From Sphingopyxis sp. YF1 (GTDB lineage Bacteria > Pseudomonadota > Alphaproteobacteria > Sphingomonadales > Sphingomonadaceae), in NCBI RefSeq assembly GCF_022701295.1, contig NZ_CP033204.1:2914001-2978000 (forward strand): 64,000 bases of DNA, in the 5' to 3' direction. Below the pieces are notes generated by a model. The model was not told where the DNA came from. It made no database searches and saw only the letters and a list, made by a program, of their open reading frames with translations. Position 1 is the first letter of the stretch, and each line of letters begins with the position of its first letter. A program made the position numbers and the translations under genes. Positions 1-9,127 of this stretch are shown here, piece by piece.

Positions 1-195
1 TGCCGCGCGTCGATAAAGCGCATGGAATGAGGGCCTTGGAAATCTGCCCGCGCAGATCGATCACCGTTCAGGCCGCCCCTTCGCCCGGTCGGCGCGCCGC
101 CGGAATCCCCGATTGGTACAGTGATCGGTCTTCTTTGGCATTGGCCCGAATGCCCCATGCCTTTACTTGGCAGTAACCAAATCTAGGGGGATTCG
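1..195. other. Window edge and leader of the PEP-CTERM gene; no complete gene
   Basis: No complete reading frame is visible here. On the minus strand an ATG at position 22 reads MRFIDAR before the window edge, so a gene may start there and continue outside, but seven codons prove nothing. The last part is the leader of the next gene and ends in a purine-rich ribosome site (AGGGGGA at about 185-191). Confidence 0.35.
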
Positions 196-912
196 ATGAA
201 CATCCGCATACTGCCCATCCTCGCCGCCGCCGCGCTCGCGTCGCTGCCCGGCGTCGCGCATGCAGACGTCATCACGCTCGGAAGCGGCGACCTCAACAAG
301 AGCTTCACCGTCGACTACAACGGCTACACCGGCAGCGGCGCGATCGACGGACTGACGTCGCAGATCGTCTTCACGCTGACCGGCACGACGGCGAACAGCT
401 ATACGCTGAGCTATGCGGTCGCGAACAATTCGGGCACGCCGATCACCGGTTCGCGCGTGTCGGGTTTCGGCTTCAATACCGACCCGACGATCAGCGGCGC
501 GTCGAGCACCGGCACCTACAGCGTGACCGCGCTCAACTCGAACGTGCCCAACGTCGGCACCGTCGACGTGTGCTTCAAGGGCGGCGGCGGCACCAACAGC
601 TGCGCCGGAGGCGGCGGCGGCGGTGTGAGCCTCGGCGATTCGGGTTCGGGCACACTGACCCTGTCGTTCGCCTCGCCCGTCACCTCGCTGACGCTCAGCG
701 ACTTCTTCACCCGCTACCAGTCGATCAGCGGCGCGGGATCGACCACGTCAGCGGTCGGCAGCGGTACGATCAGCACCTCGTCGGGCGGCACCTCGTCGGG
801 CGGGACGCCGGTTCCCGAACCCGGCATGTTCGGCCTGTTCGCGCTGGGCGTCGGCGCATTGATGTTGCGCCGCCGGCGCGGTGCAGGCGCGCCCCAGCTC
901 GCGACCGCCTGA
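196..912 (+). CDS. PEP-CTERM sorting domain protein, cistern-like
   Basis: A 238-residue secreted protein. Residues 1-23 form a Sec signal peptide ending near AHA. The C-terminus has the sorting signal: VPEPG at about residue 207, a hydrophobic stretch, then a run of arginines (RRRR). Such proteins are recognised by an exosortase (EpsH/XrtA type) and delivered to the cell surface or the exopolysaccharide matrix. The middle is rich in Ser, Thr, Gly and Asn with beta-strand-like spacing and a glycine run (about residues 132-142); by memory it resembles the cistern family of PEP-CTERM proteins common in sphingomonads. A strong AGGGGGA site precedes the ATG. No exosortase is in the window, so it must lie elsewhere. 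Its biological role is unknown. Confidence 0.85.
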   Translation: MNIRILPILAAAALASLPGVAHADVITLGSGDLNKSFTVDYNGYTGSGAIDGLTSQIVFTLTGTTANSYTLSYAVANNSGTPITGSRVSGFGFNTDPTISGASSTGTYSVTALNSNVPNVGTVDVCFKGGGGTNSCAGGGGGGVSLGDSGSGTLTLSFASPVTSLTLSDFFTRYQSISGAGSTTSAVGSGTISTSSGGTSSGGTPVPEPGMFGLFALGVGALMLRRRRGAGAPQLATA

Positions 913-934
913 TCGGGCTGGTCCGCGACCGCGA

Positions 935-2461
935 TCAGCGGTTCGCGGCCTCCCAATGCGCCCTGATCGCGGCGTTGCCCGGCGCGAGCCGATGAGCCTT
1001 GGCGAGATAGGTCCGCGCCGCGGCGCGATCCTTGCCCGACGACCAGAGCACCCAGCCGAGACTGTCGAGCACCGATGCATTGTCGGGCGCCTGCTTGAGC
1101 GCATCCCGCAGCAAGGCCACTGCCTTGTCGGACTGACCGTCCTGAAAATACGCCCAGCCCATATTGTTCAGGATCATCGCGTCGGGCCGGACACCCTCGC
1201 GCTCGATCAGGGCCTCGTAGGCGATGATCGCGCCCTTCCAGTCCCGCGCTGCCAGCGCTTGGTCGGCCCGAACGAACAGATTGGCCGTCCGCTCGGCTGA
1301 GGGCTTCGTGGCACGCGCGGCATAGGCGGCGGCGGCGTCCGCCTGCCCCGCAGCCTTCGCATGACGGGCCAGCGCCGCAAGCACCGCCCGCGACGCGCCG
1401 GGGCCGTCGGCGAGCGGCTTCAACGTCGTCACCGCCCGTTCGGGATCGCCCGACGCCGCATAGGCCGCGGCCAGCGTGAGCGCCGCATCCTCGTCGCGCG
1501 CGCCGCTCGCCAGATAGCGCGACAGTTCGGCAATCGCGATGTCATGGTTGCCCGCCGCCATCGCGACCTGCCCCGCGAGCAGCTGGATCGCCGGACGGTC
1601 GCCGGCGAGTTGACGCGCTGCGAGCAATTTTTCCTGTGCCTCCTGCGCGTCGCCGCGCAGCAGCGCCAGCCGCGCCGCGGCGATCGTCGTCGCCGGCGAC
1701 TGCGGCGCGATCCGGCGCAGTCGCTCGACCACGCCGGTCAGTGCTTCCTTGTCCTTGGCCGCCGCGAGCAGTTCGGCCTGCGCCGCAAGCGGTCCGCTGT
1801 TCAGCGGGTTCCGCTTCTCCGCCGCGGCATAATGTGTCAGCGCGCCGCTCACATTGGCGCGCCGCTGCGCGATCGCACCGGCCGCCATTTCGATTTCGAA
1901 ACCATTGCCTTTGGCCTCGCGCGCGGCGCCGACCAGCCGCTCGGCCTCGGACAGATCGCCGCGAAGCATGGCAAGACGCGCAGCCACCAGCTGAAGCCCC
2001 GCATCGCCGGCATGATCCGCCAATCCCGATGCAACTTCTCGGGCTGCCGCCGCCATGTCACCGCCGTCGATTGCGCAGAGCGCGCGGACCCGTCGCAACG
2101 TTGCAGACATAGCCGCCTTGCCCGGCGGCGCGCCAAGCAGGTCGCCGCACCGCCCGCGCAGCATGTCGGCCTCCGCCTGCAAGTCCGCGAGCTCGGGCGA
2201 TGGCGGCTTGCCGCCGATGCGCGCCAGCGTGGCCGCGGCCCCCTCGCCGTCGCCGCTCGCGATCTGGATACGCGCCATCAGCCCGAGCGCCGCGGCATTG
2301 CCGGGTTCCGCCTTCAGGACATTCATCAGGGCGATGCGCGCATCGCCCCATTGCCCCGCGGCATAATAGCGCTCGGCATCGGCGAGGCGCGCGCCGCGCT
2401 CCGGCTGGCAGGCGGCCAGAAGCGCGAACGCCGGCAGGATCAACGATAGCGAAAGGCGCAT
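935..2461 (-). CDS. TPR-repeat lipoprotein
   Basis: A 508-residue protein. The start at 2461 gives a lipoprotein signal peptide with lipobox LAAC at about residues 15-18; an upstream in-frame start at 2494 would bury this signal and is less likely. After the lipidated cysteine the whole chain is alpha-helical and Ala/Leu-rich, with repeated tetratricopeptide units (for example YFQDGQSDKAVALLRDALKQ near the C-terminus and ILNNMGWAYF before it). TPR lipoproteins of this type often act in envelope assembly and some are found with PEP-CTERM/exopolysaccharide loci, which suits the convergent PEP-CTERM neighbour 23 bp away. The exact partner is unknown. Confidence 0.8.
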   Translation of the reverse strand: MRLSLSLILPAFALLAACQPERGARLADAERYYAAGQWGDARIALMNVLKAEPGNAAALGLMARIQIASGDGEGAAATLARIGGKPPSPELADLQAEADMLRGRCGDLLGAPPGKAAMSATLRRVRALCAIDGGDMAAAAREVASGLADHAGDAGLQLVAARLAMLRGDLSEAERLVGAAREAKGNGFEIEMAAGAIAQRRANVSGALTHYAAAEKRNPLNSGPLAAQAELLAAAKDKEALTGVVERLRRIAPQSPATTIAAARLALLRGDAQEAQEKLLAARQLAGDRPAIQLLAGQVAMAAGNHDIAIAELSRYLASGARDEDAALTLAAAYAASGDPERAVTTLKPLADGPGASRAVLAALARHAKAAGQADAAAAYAARATKPSAERTANLFVRADQALAARDWKGAIIAYEALIEREGVRPDAMILNNMGWAYFQDGQSDKAVALLRDALKQAPDNASVLDSLGWVLWSSGKDRAAARTYLAKAHRLAPGNAAIRAHWEAANR

Positions 2462-2550
2462 GGGGATCGGGGCTCCTCGAACATGTGCGAGCAACCCTAG
2501 TGCTCAATCCTCACCGGTGCGTTAAGCCCGGCGGACCGCGCCCGCTCGCG

Positions 2551-2925
2551 TCAGCGGCACTTCAGCTCGCCGCGGTCGATCGCCCGGCCGAGCAAGCCGC
2601 CGCCGGCCGCGCCGATGATCGTGCCGACCGTCCGGTCGCGTCCGCCATCGAGTTCGCGTCCGACGAGCGCACCGACCGCCGCGCCGATGATCAACCCGGT
2701 CGTGCCATTGTCGCGGCGACAATGATAGCGACCGTCGTTCCCGCGCCAGATGCGGTCGTTGTGCGACAGGCGCCGCGGCTCGTAATAACGGCCATAGCTG
2801 TCATAAAGTCCGCGATCCTTGGCACGCTTTCCGTGCGCGGGAGCCCAGGGCGGCGGGTCGGCGAACGCGGGCGCCGTCGGAATGGCGAGCGAGGCGAGCA
2901 CCGCAGCGGCAAGAAATTTCTTCAC
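2551..2925 (-). CDS. Glycine-zipper 2TM domain envelope protein
   Basis: A 124-residue protein with a Sec signal peptide (residues 1-22, cleavage after AFA). The C-terminal part, about residues 74-118, carries two glycine-rich hairpin segments (GLIIGAAVGALVGREL and GTIIGAAGGGLLGRAID) spaced as in the glycine-zipper 2TM domain family (Rick_17kDa_Anti-like). The linker contains HNDRIWRGNDGRYHCRRDNG, frequent in alphaproteobacterial members. These are small outer-membrane or periplasmic proteins that pack through Gly-Gly helix contacts. It is a single-gene unit, transcribed away from the histidine kinase. Its specific role is not known. Confidence 0.82.
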   Translation of the reverse strand: MKKFLAAAVLASLAIPTAPAFADPPPWAPAHGKRAKDRGLYDSYGRYYEPRRLSHNDRIWRGNDGRYHCRRDNGTTGLIIGAAVGALVGRELDGGRDRTVGTIIGAAGGGLLGRAIDRGELKCR

Positions 2926-3192
2926 GACGGATTCTCCTTCTGTGATCCGGCAAGGCTATGGCACGCACCCCGAACCGGCGCTGAACGATAGCGACGCCCA
3001 CCGGCGGCGTCCGGGAGGTCCTTTGGCTTATATTGGCGCGGAACGATCGCGTCGACCATTTGGGCGACCGGCCCCTCCGCTCCCTTCGCTCGTACGCGGC
3101 CCGCAAGGAGGCGCGAGGCAATCGACGAAAACCGACCGCGACGCGACCGGCACTCTCGCCCCCTCGCGCGCGCCGCGCTAGGATCATGCCCC

Positions 3193-4299
3193 ATGCACGG
3201 CAGCCACCGCACCCTATCGCAGCAAGCGGCGTTTCTGACCATCGGGCTGTGGATCGCCACCGCGGGGCTTTTCCTGCTGCCCGCGCTGCTGCTCGACGAT
3301 CCGGTTTCGGCGTCGATGCTCGCGGGGGTGGGCAGCACGGTCGCGCTGGGCATTCCCGTTTCGGCCCTGATTTTCTGGAGCGCGCTGCGCTTTCGCGACG
3401 CCGCGCCGTGGCGGCGCTACGGACTGACCGGGCTGGTCGCAATAGCGGTCGCGGGTGTCATGACGCTGGTCGACGCGTACAAGAGCGCCTGGCTGATGCG
3501 ATTGCTCGATCCTGCCATGGCCCCCGAGCGCGTCATGTTCCGCGCGCTGGCGAACCTTGCCGGCTGGGCGCCGCTGTTCGCGCTGATCGCCGCCATCTAC
3601 CTGATCCTGATCCATAACGAGCAGCTCGCTGTCCGCGCGCGCGAAGTGGCCGAGGCGCGCGAGGCCGCAAGCAAGGCCGCGCTCGCGACCGCCGAAGCCG
3701 AGCGCGCCGCCACATCGGCGCGGCTCGAAACCCTGCGCTACCAGCTCAACCCGCATTTCCTGTTCAACACGCTCAACGCCATCTCGTCGGCGGTCGTGAC
3801 CGGCCGTGCCGACGCGGCGGAAGCGATGCTGGGCAAGCTGTCGGATTTCCTGCGCACGACATTGACCGCCCCGGCAACGGGCATGGTCGCGATCGACGAC
3901 GAACTGCAGACGCTGGCCGACTATCTGGCGATCGAAGGCGCCCGGCTGGGCGACCGCCTGAATGTCGAGATGCACTGCCCGCCCGAGCTGCGCGACATCG
4001 GCGTGCCGGCCCTCCTCCTCCAGCCGCTGGTCGAAAATGCGATCAAGCACGGCGTCGGATCGACCAGCCGCCCGGTAGCGGTGTCGATCGATGTCGCACA
4101 GACCGGCGACACGATCCGTATCTGCGTGACCGACGATGCGGCCGGTCACGGAATGGCGCCGGATGCACCGGGTACCGGCCTCGGGCTCGCCAATGTCCGC
4201 GAGCGCCTTGCCGCGATCTATGGCGCAGAGGCGTCGCTCGACGCTGCGCCGACGGGCGACGGTTTCCGCGCCTGCATCCGCTTTCCGTTGACGAATTGA
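3193..4299 (+). CDS. LytS/YehU-type sensor histidine kinase
   Basis: A 368-residue inner-membrane kinase. Four hydrophobic segments fill about residues 15-140, followed by a short Glu/Ala-rich coiled stretch (about 150-180). The His_kinase domain (PF06580 type) has the motif LRYQLNPHFLFNTLN near residue 185, whose histidine is the expected phosphorylation site. The ATPase half shows the N box (PLVENAIKHG) and G box (GTGLGLANVRERL). It overlaps or nearly abuts the response regulator gene downstream, so the two form one operon and a cognate pair. The stimulus is unknown; the membrane region has no recognisable sensor domain. Confidence 0.9.
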   Translation: MHGSHRTLSQQAAFLTIGLWIATAGLFLLPALLLDDPVSASMLAGVGSTVALGIPVSALIFWSALRFRDAAPWRRYGLTGLVAIAVAGVMTLVDAYKSAWLMRLLDPAMAPERVMFRALANLAGWAPLFALIAAIYLILIHNEQLAVRAREVAEAREAASKAALATAEAERAATSARLETLRYQLNPHFLFNTLNAISSAVVTGRADAAEAMLGKLSDFLRTTLTAPATGMVAIDDELQTLADYLAIEGARLGDRLNVEMHCPPELRDIGVPALLLQPLVENAIKHGVGSTSRPVAVSIDVAQTGDTIRICVTDDAAGHGMAPDAPGTGLGLANVRERLAAIYGAEASLDAAPTGDGFRACIRFPLTN

Positions 4300-4307
4300 G
4301 CCTGCTG

Positions 4308-5042
4308 ATGCGCGTCCTCCTCGTCGACGACGAACCCCCGGCGATCGAACGCCTTGCCGCCTTTTTCGCCAATATTCCGGGCAGCGAAGTCGTCGGGACC
4401 GCCGCCAACGGCGTCGAGGCGCAAGCCGCGATCGCGCAGTTGCACCCCGACCTGGTGATGCTCGACATCCAGATGCCCGAAATGGGCGGGCTGGCGCTGG
4501 CGGGAACGCTGCCGCTCGACGAGCGCCCCGAGATCGTCTTCGTCACCGCATTCGAGCAATTCGCTCCCGACGCGTTCGAGGTCGAGGCGGCCGACTATCT
4601 GCTCAAGCCGGTGCGGCTCGACCGGCTGCGGCAGGCGGTCGAACGCGCACGGCGCCGCCAGACGGGTCGCCGCGCCGCGATGCAGTCGGGCGGCGGAGCG
4701 ACATCGACGTTCGACGATGCGATCTGGGTTCCGCTGCGCGAGGGACAGGCCCGCGTCCCGATCGCGGCCATCGACTGGATCGAGGCGGCGGGCGACTATG
4801 CGATGCTGCACACCGCGCTGCGCAGCCACCTGCTGCGCACGACCATGTCGGCGCTCGAAAAGCGCATCGATCCCGGCGAACTGATGCGCGTCCACCGATC
4901 CGCATTCGTCCGGCTGGCGCGCGTCGTCGAGATCCGCAGGGTCGACAAATGGCTGCTCACGCTGGTCCTGAACGACGGCGCCGAGGTCGCGGTCGGCCCC
5001 AATTATGCACGGGCCGTGACCGCGGCCCTCGCCGGCGGCTAG
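4308..5042 (+). CDS. LytTR-family response regulator
   Basis: A 244-residue regulator counted from the ATG at 4308; a TTG at 4296 overlapping the kinase stop codon is an alternative start that adds four residues. The N-terminal receiver domain (about 1-120) contains the acidic pair DDE, the phospho-acceptor aspartate in VMLDIQMPE (about residue 52) and the conserved lysine in LLKPV. The C-terminal half (about 140-244) is a LytTR DNA-binding domain (ARVPIAAIDWIEAAGDYAMLH, then LMRVHRSAFV). It is the cognate partner of the kinase just upstream. Targets cannot be inferred. Confidence 0.9.
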   Translation: MRVLLVDDEPPAIERLAAFFANIPGSEVVGTAANGVEAQAAIAQLHPDLVMLDIQMPEMGGLALAGTLPLDERPEIVFVTAFEQFAPDAFEVEAADYLLKPVRLDRLRQAVERARRRQTGRRAAMQSGGGATSTFDDAIWVPLREGQARVPIAAIDWIEAAGDYAMLHTALRSHLLRTTMSALEKRIDPGELMRVHRSAFVRLARVVEIRRVDKWLLTLVLNDGAEVAVGPNYARAVTAALAGG

Positions 5043-5065
5043 AATCCGCGACCGCAACCAGCGTT

Positions 5066-5629
5066 TCAGCCGCGGGCGAAAGTCCAGCGGCTCGGACCGC
5101 TGGTCAGGACGAAGCGCCCCCCGGCAAGCTGCATGCCGTACCGCTCGGTCGATTTGGCGATCGCCGCCGAACCGCGGCGACCGCAGCTCGTCACGAAGCT
5201 TTCGGTACCGCCCTCGACCGAAAAAACCGCCTGTCCGCCGCCCTGCGCGACACGTCCCTGCTTCACCTGCGTCGTGGTGATCGTGCAATCCGCCTGCTCG
5301 GCATGCCGCCGGACGATCGTCCATTGGAACCGCCCGTCGGCTTCGACCGCGAGCGTCATCGACCGCGCGACCTCCATCATCACCGGTTCGGTGACGATCG
5401 TCGTGCGCGTCATCGACCCGTAGCCGACCGTCCCGCCAAGGTTGGTGCCCTGCGAAACGCCGACGTTGGGCTGGAGCTTGATGCGCGGCACCAGCACCAG
5501 TTCCTTGCCGCTGCTCGCCTGGGTCCAGCGGCCGATGGCACCGGCCAGCGCCGACTGGGCGTATAGCGCAGGGATCGCCGCGGCGGCGACCGCCGCAAGC
5601 AGCAGGATGGAACTTTTCTTCATCGACAT
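5066..5629 (-). CDS. Secreted hypothetical protein
   Basis: About 187 residues from the ATG at 5629 (or 185 from 5623). The start was chosen because it gives a clear signal peptide (MKKSSILLL..., cleavage near ALA at about residue 29); longer in-frame starts run into the neighbouring gene. The mature part is polar, with two cysteines near AEQADCTI and VTSCG that could form a disulfide, and no domain that I recognise. It lies 91 bp downstream of another secreted hypothetical on the same strand, so the two may be co-transcribed. Function unknown. Confidence 0.65.
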   Translation of the reverse strand: MSMKKSSILLLAAVAAAAIPALYAQSALAGAIGRWTQASSGKELVLVPRIKLQPNVGVSQGTNLGGTVGYGSMTRTTIVTEPVMMEVARSMTLAVEADGRFQWTIVRRHAEQADCTITTTQVKQGRVAQGGGQAVFSVEGGTESFVTSCGRRGSAAIAKSTERYGMQLAGGRFVLTSGPSRWTFARG

Positions 5630-5720
5630 GTCCTTGTCTGGCGGGGATGGGGCGTCCCGGACGTCCTCCCGTCGGGCCGCGAACGCGGAGCGGGCGAAGC
5701 GAACGCCCGGGCGTGCCGGG

Positions 5721-6485
5721 TCAGAAGACGCCGACCCAGCTGTCGCTTCCGGCATATTCATTGGCCTTGCCCCAGCACATCAGGCCGGGCCGCGATACGC
5801 TCTGGCCGCCCTTTTCGAGGCGATAGGTCATCTTGCGGCAGCGAAACCCGTTCACCTGCTCCTCGCCGTCGATGGTCAACGTCCCGGAAAAACCGCTGGC
5901 AGACCAGCGATGGACATGGCCCACGGGCAGCCGCGACAGGCGCGTTTCGGCACCGCCATATTTGCCCGAATATTCGTCGCGCGGCCAATCGGGCCAGCCC
6001 GCTTGGGCATAGCCGCCTTCGCAGCTCGTGCATCGCACCTTGCCGAACGCGTCATAGGCCGTCTTGGCGGTCTTCCAGTCCTCAGGGATGGGCATGCGGC
6101 TCGGATATTTGGCGTCGTTCGCCGCCATTTCGCGCCGCGCGCGTTCGGTTGCGGTCTCGGGCACGGCGACGGCGCCCACGGGCCTGCCCTTGTCTTCCCC
6201 GCGCGGCGTTTGGGAACATTTGCCGGTCGCCGCCCCGTCGCCCGCGGCCGTCCGGCGCCCGGAGTCCTCGAGACCGGACCCGCGATCACCATCACCGCGC
6301 AGCGCCCCCGCAACCGAACCCTCCAGCCCGCCCGAACGCGCAGCGGACAACAGGCCGCCCACCCCGCGCTTCTTTTGCGGTTTCGGCACGGCGCAGCCAT
6401 CCTGCGCCTGCACGGCAACGGGTGCCCCCGCGGTGAGCGCCGTCCCGGTCGCCAGCAGGGCGGCCATCATCATCGGATATTTCAT
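5721..6485 (-). CDS. Secreted hypothetical protein with cysteine-rich centre
   Basis: About 254 residues. The ATG at 6485 is preceded by a strong GAGGAGGAA ribosome site and gives a signal peptide (MKYPMMMAALLATG..., cleavage near VQA). The N-terminal third is basic and low-complexity. The C-terminal half has a CTSCEGG motif, WPDWPRDEYSGKYGG and a final beta-rich segment with a conserved-looking NGFRCRKMTYRLEKG. I do not recognise the family with confidence. It sits upstream of a second small secreted protein on the same strand. Confidence 0.65.
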   Translation of the reverse strand: MKYPMMMAALLATGTALTAGAPVAVQAQDGCAVPKPQKKRGVGGLLSAARSGGLEGSVAGALRGDGDRGSGLEDSGRRTAAGDGAATGKCSQTPRGEDKGRPVGAVAVPETATERARREMAANDAKYPSRMPIPEDWKTAKTAYDAFGKVRCTSCEGGYAQAGWPDWPRDEYSGKYGGAETRLSRLPVGHVHRWSASGFSGTLTIDGEEQVNGFRCRKMTYRLEKGGQSVSRPGLMCWGKANEYAGSDSWVGVF

Positions 6486-7098
6486 CTGTTCCTCCTCGGA
6501 TCCGTCGATCCGGGAATGGAACGCGCGCCCGCGCGCGTCGCCGCCGCGGCGACCGAAGCCGCCCAGCGCACGCCCGATACCTCGATCCGCGACGAACACC
6601 GCTCGACGGGCGACGAAAATCGCGACCGGCGGAACGCGCCGACGGCCGGCTTGCCTTCATCACGAGGGAAAACACCGGCTGGCTGGGGCGGCAGATGCCG
6701 GAGAGACATACCACGTCGTTGATTTAATTAGAATAAATTCAAATCTCGGAGACGATTACCATCAATTGGCACATCATTTTGAGGAGCTTTCACGAGCCAA
6801 TTTGGGATATGCGGCCAGCCGTGGCTTTTGTACGTTGGAACTTACGAGGCCATGCCAATGGGCCCTCCGAACTTCAGGTTTCATGAATTACGTCATTCCC
6901 GTGAACTCCGGGCTGCCAATCCCATGATCACAACAGACGTCGTCCGTGGGTTCACGAGCACGCCAATGTTATCAGTCGCGCAGGTCCCGATTTAAGCGCC
7001 GCCCGCAATCTTTCCAGGAGCGGCATCCCAAGCGATGTGGGCAGTTCCTCACCGCGAACCTAAATCGCGGCCGTCACCGCAGATCAATGAGGCTGACC
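6486..7098. other. Intergenic stretch, AT-richer junction
   Basis: About 610 bp without a credible gene. The first part continues the GC-rich leader of the secreted protein gene; from about 6,710 to 6,900 the composition becomes clearly AT-richer than its surroundings (for example GATTTAATTAGAATAAATTC), with short unrelated frames only. It separates the housekeeping block from the catabolic cluster and may mark an old junction. I see no terminal repeats or tRNA remnant. Confidence 0.5.
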
Positions 7099-7842
7099 CT
7101 AAACCTTTAGCAAAGCCCCTCCATCGACTGCTAGTCCGTGTCCAGTTATGAATCCTGCCTCTTGGGAAGCCAAAAAGACAAAAGCGCCAGATACATCCTC
7201 GGGAGTTCCCATGCGCCCTACAACACCCATATTATCATAAGTCATTTGCAGCGTCGGATCGGCATCGATCAGCGGCTCGGTGATCCCCGTCAAAATGGCC
7301 CCGGGGAGTATGTAATTGGCGGTTACTCCGCGAGGACCTAGCTCAATTGCGAGCGTCCGCGTCAAACCGGCTACCGCGTGCTTGCTGGCCGCATATGCAG
7401 CAAGACCGGGGTAGGAACGTTCGGCCATGATGGAGGCTGTATTGATGAGGCGGCCCCAGCCGCGGTTAGCCATGTCCGGTGCAACGGCGCGACATAGTTT
7501 AAACATCGCAGTTATGTTCACGGCAAGCGTACGGTCCCATATTTCGTCGGCACATTCGCCAATATCCGCATAGTCGCATATGCCGGCATTGTTCACCAGG
7601 ATGTCAATGGGGCCAAGTCGACGTCCAGTTTCTGCGACAATCGAGGCTGGCGCTTGCGGATCGGTGATGTCGATCGCCAGACTGCACAAATCATCCGACG
7701 CATCGAATATTGTAGATGTTGCCGTCCGATCCACGACACACACGCGAGCGCCCTCGGCGAGAAATCGGCGCACAACAGCCTTTCCAATTCCGCTCGCTCC
7801 ACCGGTTACCACGGCTACTTTTCCGCTCAACATCGATGCCAT
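7099..7842 (-). CDS. SDR-family NAD(P)-dependent oxidoreductase
   Basis: A classical short-chain dehydrogenase, 247 residues from the ATG at 7842. An ATG at 7881 sharing one base with the upstream stop (TGATG) would add 13 residues and is possible. The cofactor loop is TGGASGIGK (about residues 12-20), NNAG is near residue 83, the catalytic Tyr and Lys are in YAASKHA, and the C-terminal end GHGLAVDGGALL is typical. It is the last gene of a minus-strand train with the lipoyl and E1 genes. It probably oxidises or reduces an alcohol/ketone intermediate of the pathway; the substrate is unknown. Confidence 0.85.
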   Translation of the reverse strand: MASMLSGKVAVVTGGASGIGKAVVRRFLAEGARVCVVDRTATSTIFDASDDLCSLAIDITDPQAPASIVAETGRRLGPIDILVNNAGICDYADIGECADEIWDRTLAVNITAMFKLCRAVAPDMANRGWGRLINTASIMAERSYPGLAAYAASKHAVAGLTRTLAIELGPRGVTANYILPGAILTGITEPLIDADPTLQMTYDNMGVVGRMGTPEDVSGAFVFLASQEAGFITGHGLAVDGGALLKV

Positions 7843-7880
7843 TGTGCTTTCGCCTATACGTGGGCCTGCGACGCAAGCCA

Positions 7881-8120
7881 TCAACCGGTGATGATTTTCC
7901 CGATCAAGTCGCCGACCTGGTAAATCTCGCCGACCTCCCCGATGATCTCAAGTTTCCCGGACAACGGAGCAGTGATTTCGTTCGTCGCCTTGTCCATCTC
8001 GAGTGCATAGAGCGTTTGCCCGGCCTCGACAGCCTCACCGTCAGCGGCAAACCACTCCACAAGCGTGGCCTCGGTCATGCTGATCCCGATCTTTGGAACT
8101 CGTATTACTGCGGTCGCCAT
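7881..8120 (-). CDS. Free-standing lipoyl-domain protein
   Basis: A 79-residue protein that is essentially only a lipoyl/biotinyl carrier domain. The sequence EMDKATNEI at about residues 41-49 holds the lysine expected to be lipoylated. In 2-oxoacid dehydrogenase complexes this domain normally forms the N-terminus of the E2 acyltransferase; here the chain ends after the domain and no E2 catalytic domain follows. Its start shares one base with the stop of the E1 beta gene (TAATG), so it is translationally coupled to E1. It should receive the acyl group decarboxylated by E1; which acyltransferase uses it is unclear. Confidence 0.88.
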   Translation of the reverse strand: MATAVIRVPKIGISMTEATLVEWFAADGEAVEAGQTLYALEMDKATNEITAPLSGKLEIIGEVGEIYQVGDLIGKIITG

Positions 8121-9127
8121 TATCGCCTCATGGTTTTGATGATTGCAGCGGAGATGTCCTGCCGCTGGTACAGGAATGCCTGTTCGAGCACGGGCGAGAA
8201 GGGGACCGGGGCAAACGCCGAGCCAACCCGCTCGACCGGTGCTTCGAGCGTGTCGAAGAGGTGCTCATGAATTATCGCCGAAATTTCGGCGCCGACGCCA
8301 AAGGCCTTTACGGCTTCATGCACGACAACTGCCCGTTTTGTCTTTTCGACCGAAGCCAGAACCGCCTCACGATCAAAGGGAGCAATTGTACGCAGATCAA
8401 GCACCTCTACCGACACGCCAGTCTGATCGAGCTCTTCTGCTACCATCAGAGCATGGCCGATTGCCGGGCCATATCCGATCACGGTCACATCGGTTCCCTC
8501 ACGCGCGACCGCAGCCTTTCCGAGAGGGACGCGATATCCAGGCTCGGGCGCGGCGCCCGACACTCCGTAGCTGACCGAGTTCTCGATAAAGATGCACGGG
8601 TCGTTGTCGAGGATGCAAGATAGGAGCAGACCCTTTGCGTCAGCCGGGTTGGATGCGGTGACCACCTTCAGTCCCGGAACATGCGCAAACCATGCCTCGA
8701 GCATGTCGGAATGCTGACCGCCGAAACCGGCGCCCGCGCCGGTGGCCGTACGAATCGTCAAGGGCACGCTCGTTTGCCCGCCGGACATGAAGCGAAGTTT
8801 GGCCGCGTGGTTCACCACCTGATCCATCGCGACGGTCATGAAGTTCATCAGCATGATCTCGGCAACAGGACGGTAGCCGACAAGCGCCGCGCCGACTGCA
8901 GCGCCAATGATCGCTTGCTCCGCAATCGGTGTCGACCGAACGCGATCGACACCATATTTCGAGGAGAGCCCCTTGGTGGCACCGAACACCCCGCCACCCT
9001 GATCGTCGGCGATATCCTCCCCCATCAGAATCACCCGAGAATCGGCCGCCATCGCCTCATCCATCGCGAGATTGATTGCTTGGCCGAAGCTCATGCGCTT
9101 GGGCCGGCTCTTCCCCTCGGTCGTCAT
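8120..9127 (-). CDS. 2-oxoacid dehydrogenase E1 component, beta subunit
   Basis: A 335-residue protein with the transketolase pyrimidine-binding domain (ILMGEDIADDQGGGVFGATKGL; PIAEQAIIGAAVGAALVGYRPV) and the C-terminal transketolase domain (DVTVIGYGP, EVLDLRTIAPFD). It pairs with E1 alpha, whose gene overlaps it by 4 bp, to form a thiamine-diphosphate-dependent heterotetramer that decarboxylates a 2-oxo acid and acylates a lipoyl group. It resembles acetoin, branched-chain and pyruvate E1 beta proteins; the substrate cannot be assigned from sequence alone. Confidence 0.92.
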   Translation of the reverse strand: MTTEGKSRPKRMSFGQAINLAMDEAMAADSRVILMGEDIADDQGGGVFGATKGLSSKYGVDRVRSTPIAEQAIIGAAVGAALVGYRPVAEIMLMNFMTVAMDQVVNHAAKLRFMSGGQTSVPLTIRTATGAGAGFGGQHSDMLEAWFAHVPGLKVVTASNPADAKGLLLSCILDNDPCIFIENSVSYGVSGAAPEPGYRVPLGKAAVAREGTDVTVIGYGPAIGHALMVAEELDQTGVSVEVLDLRTIAPFDREAVLASVEKTKRAVVVHEAVKAFGVGAEISAIIHEHLFDTLEAPVERVGSAFAPVPFSPVLEQAFLYQRQDISAAIIKTMRR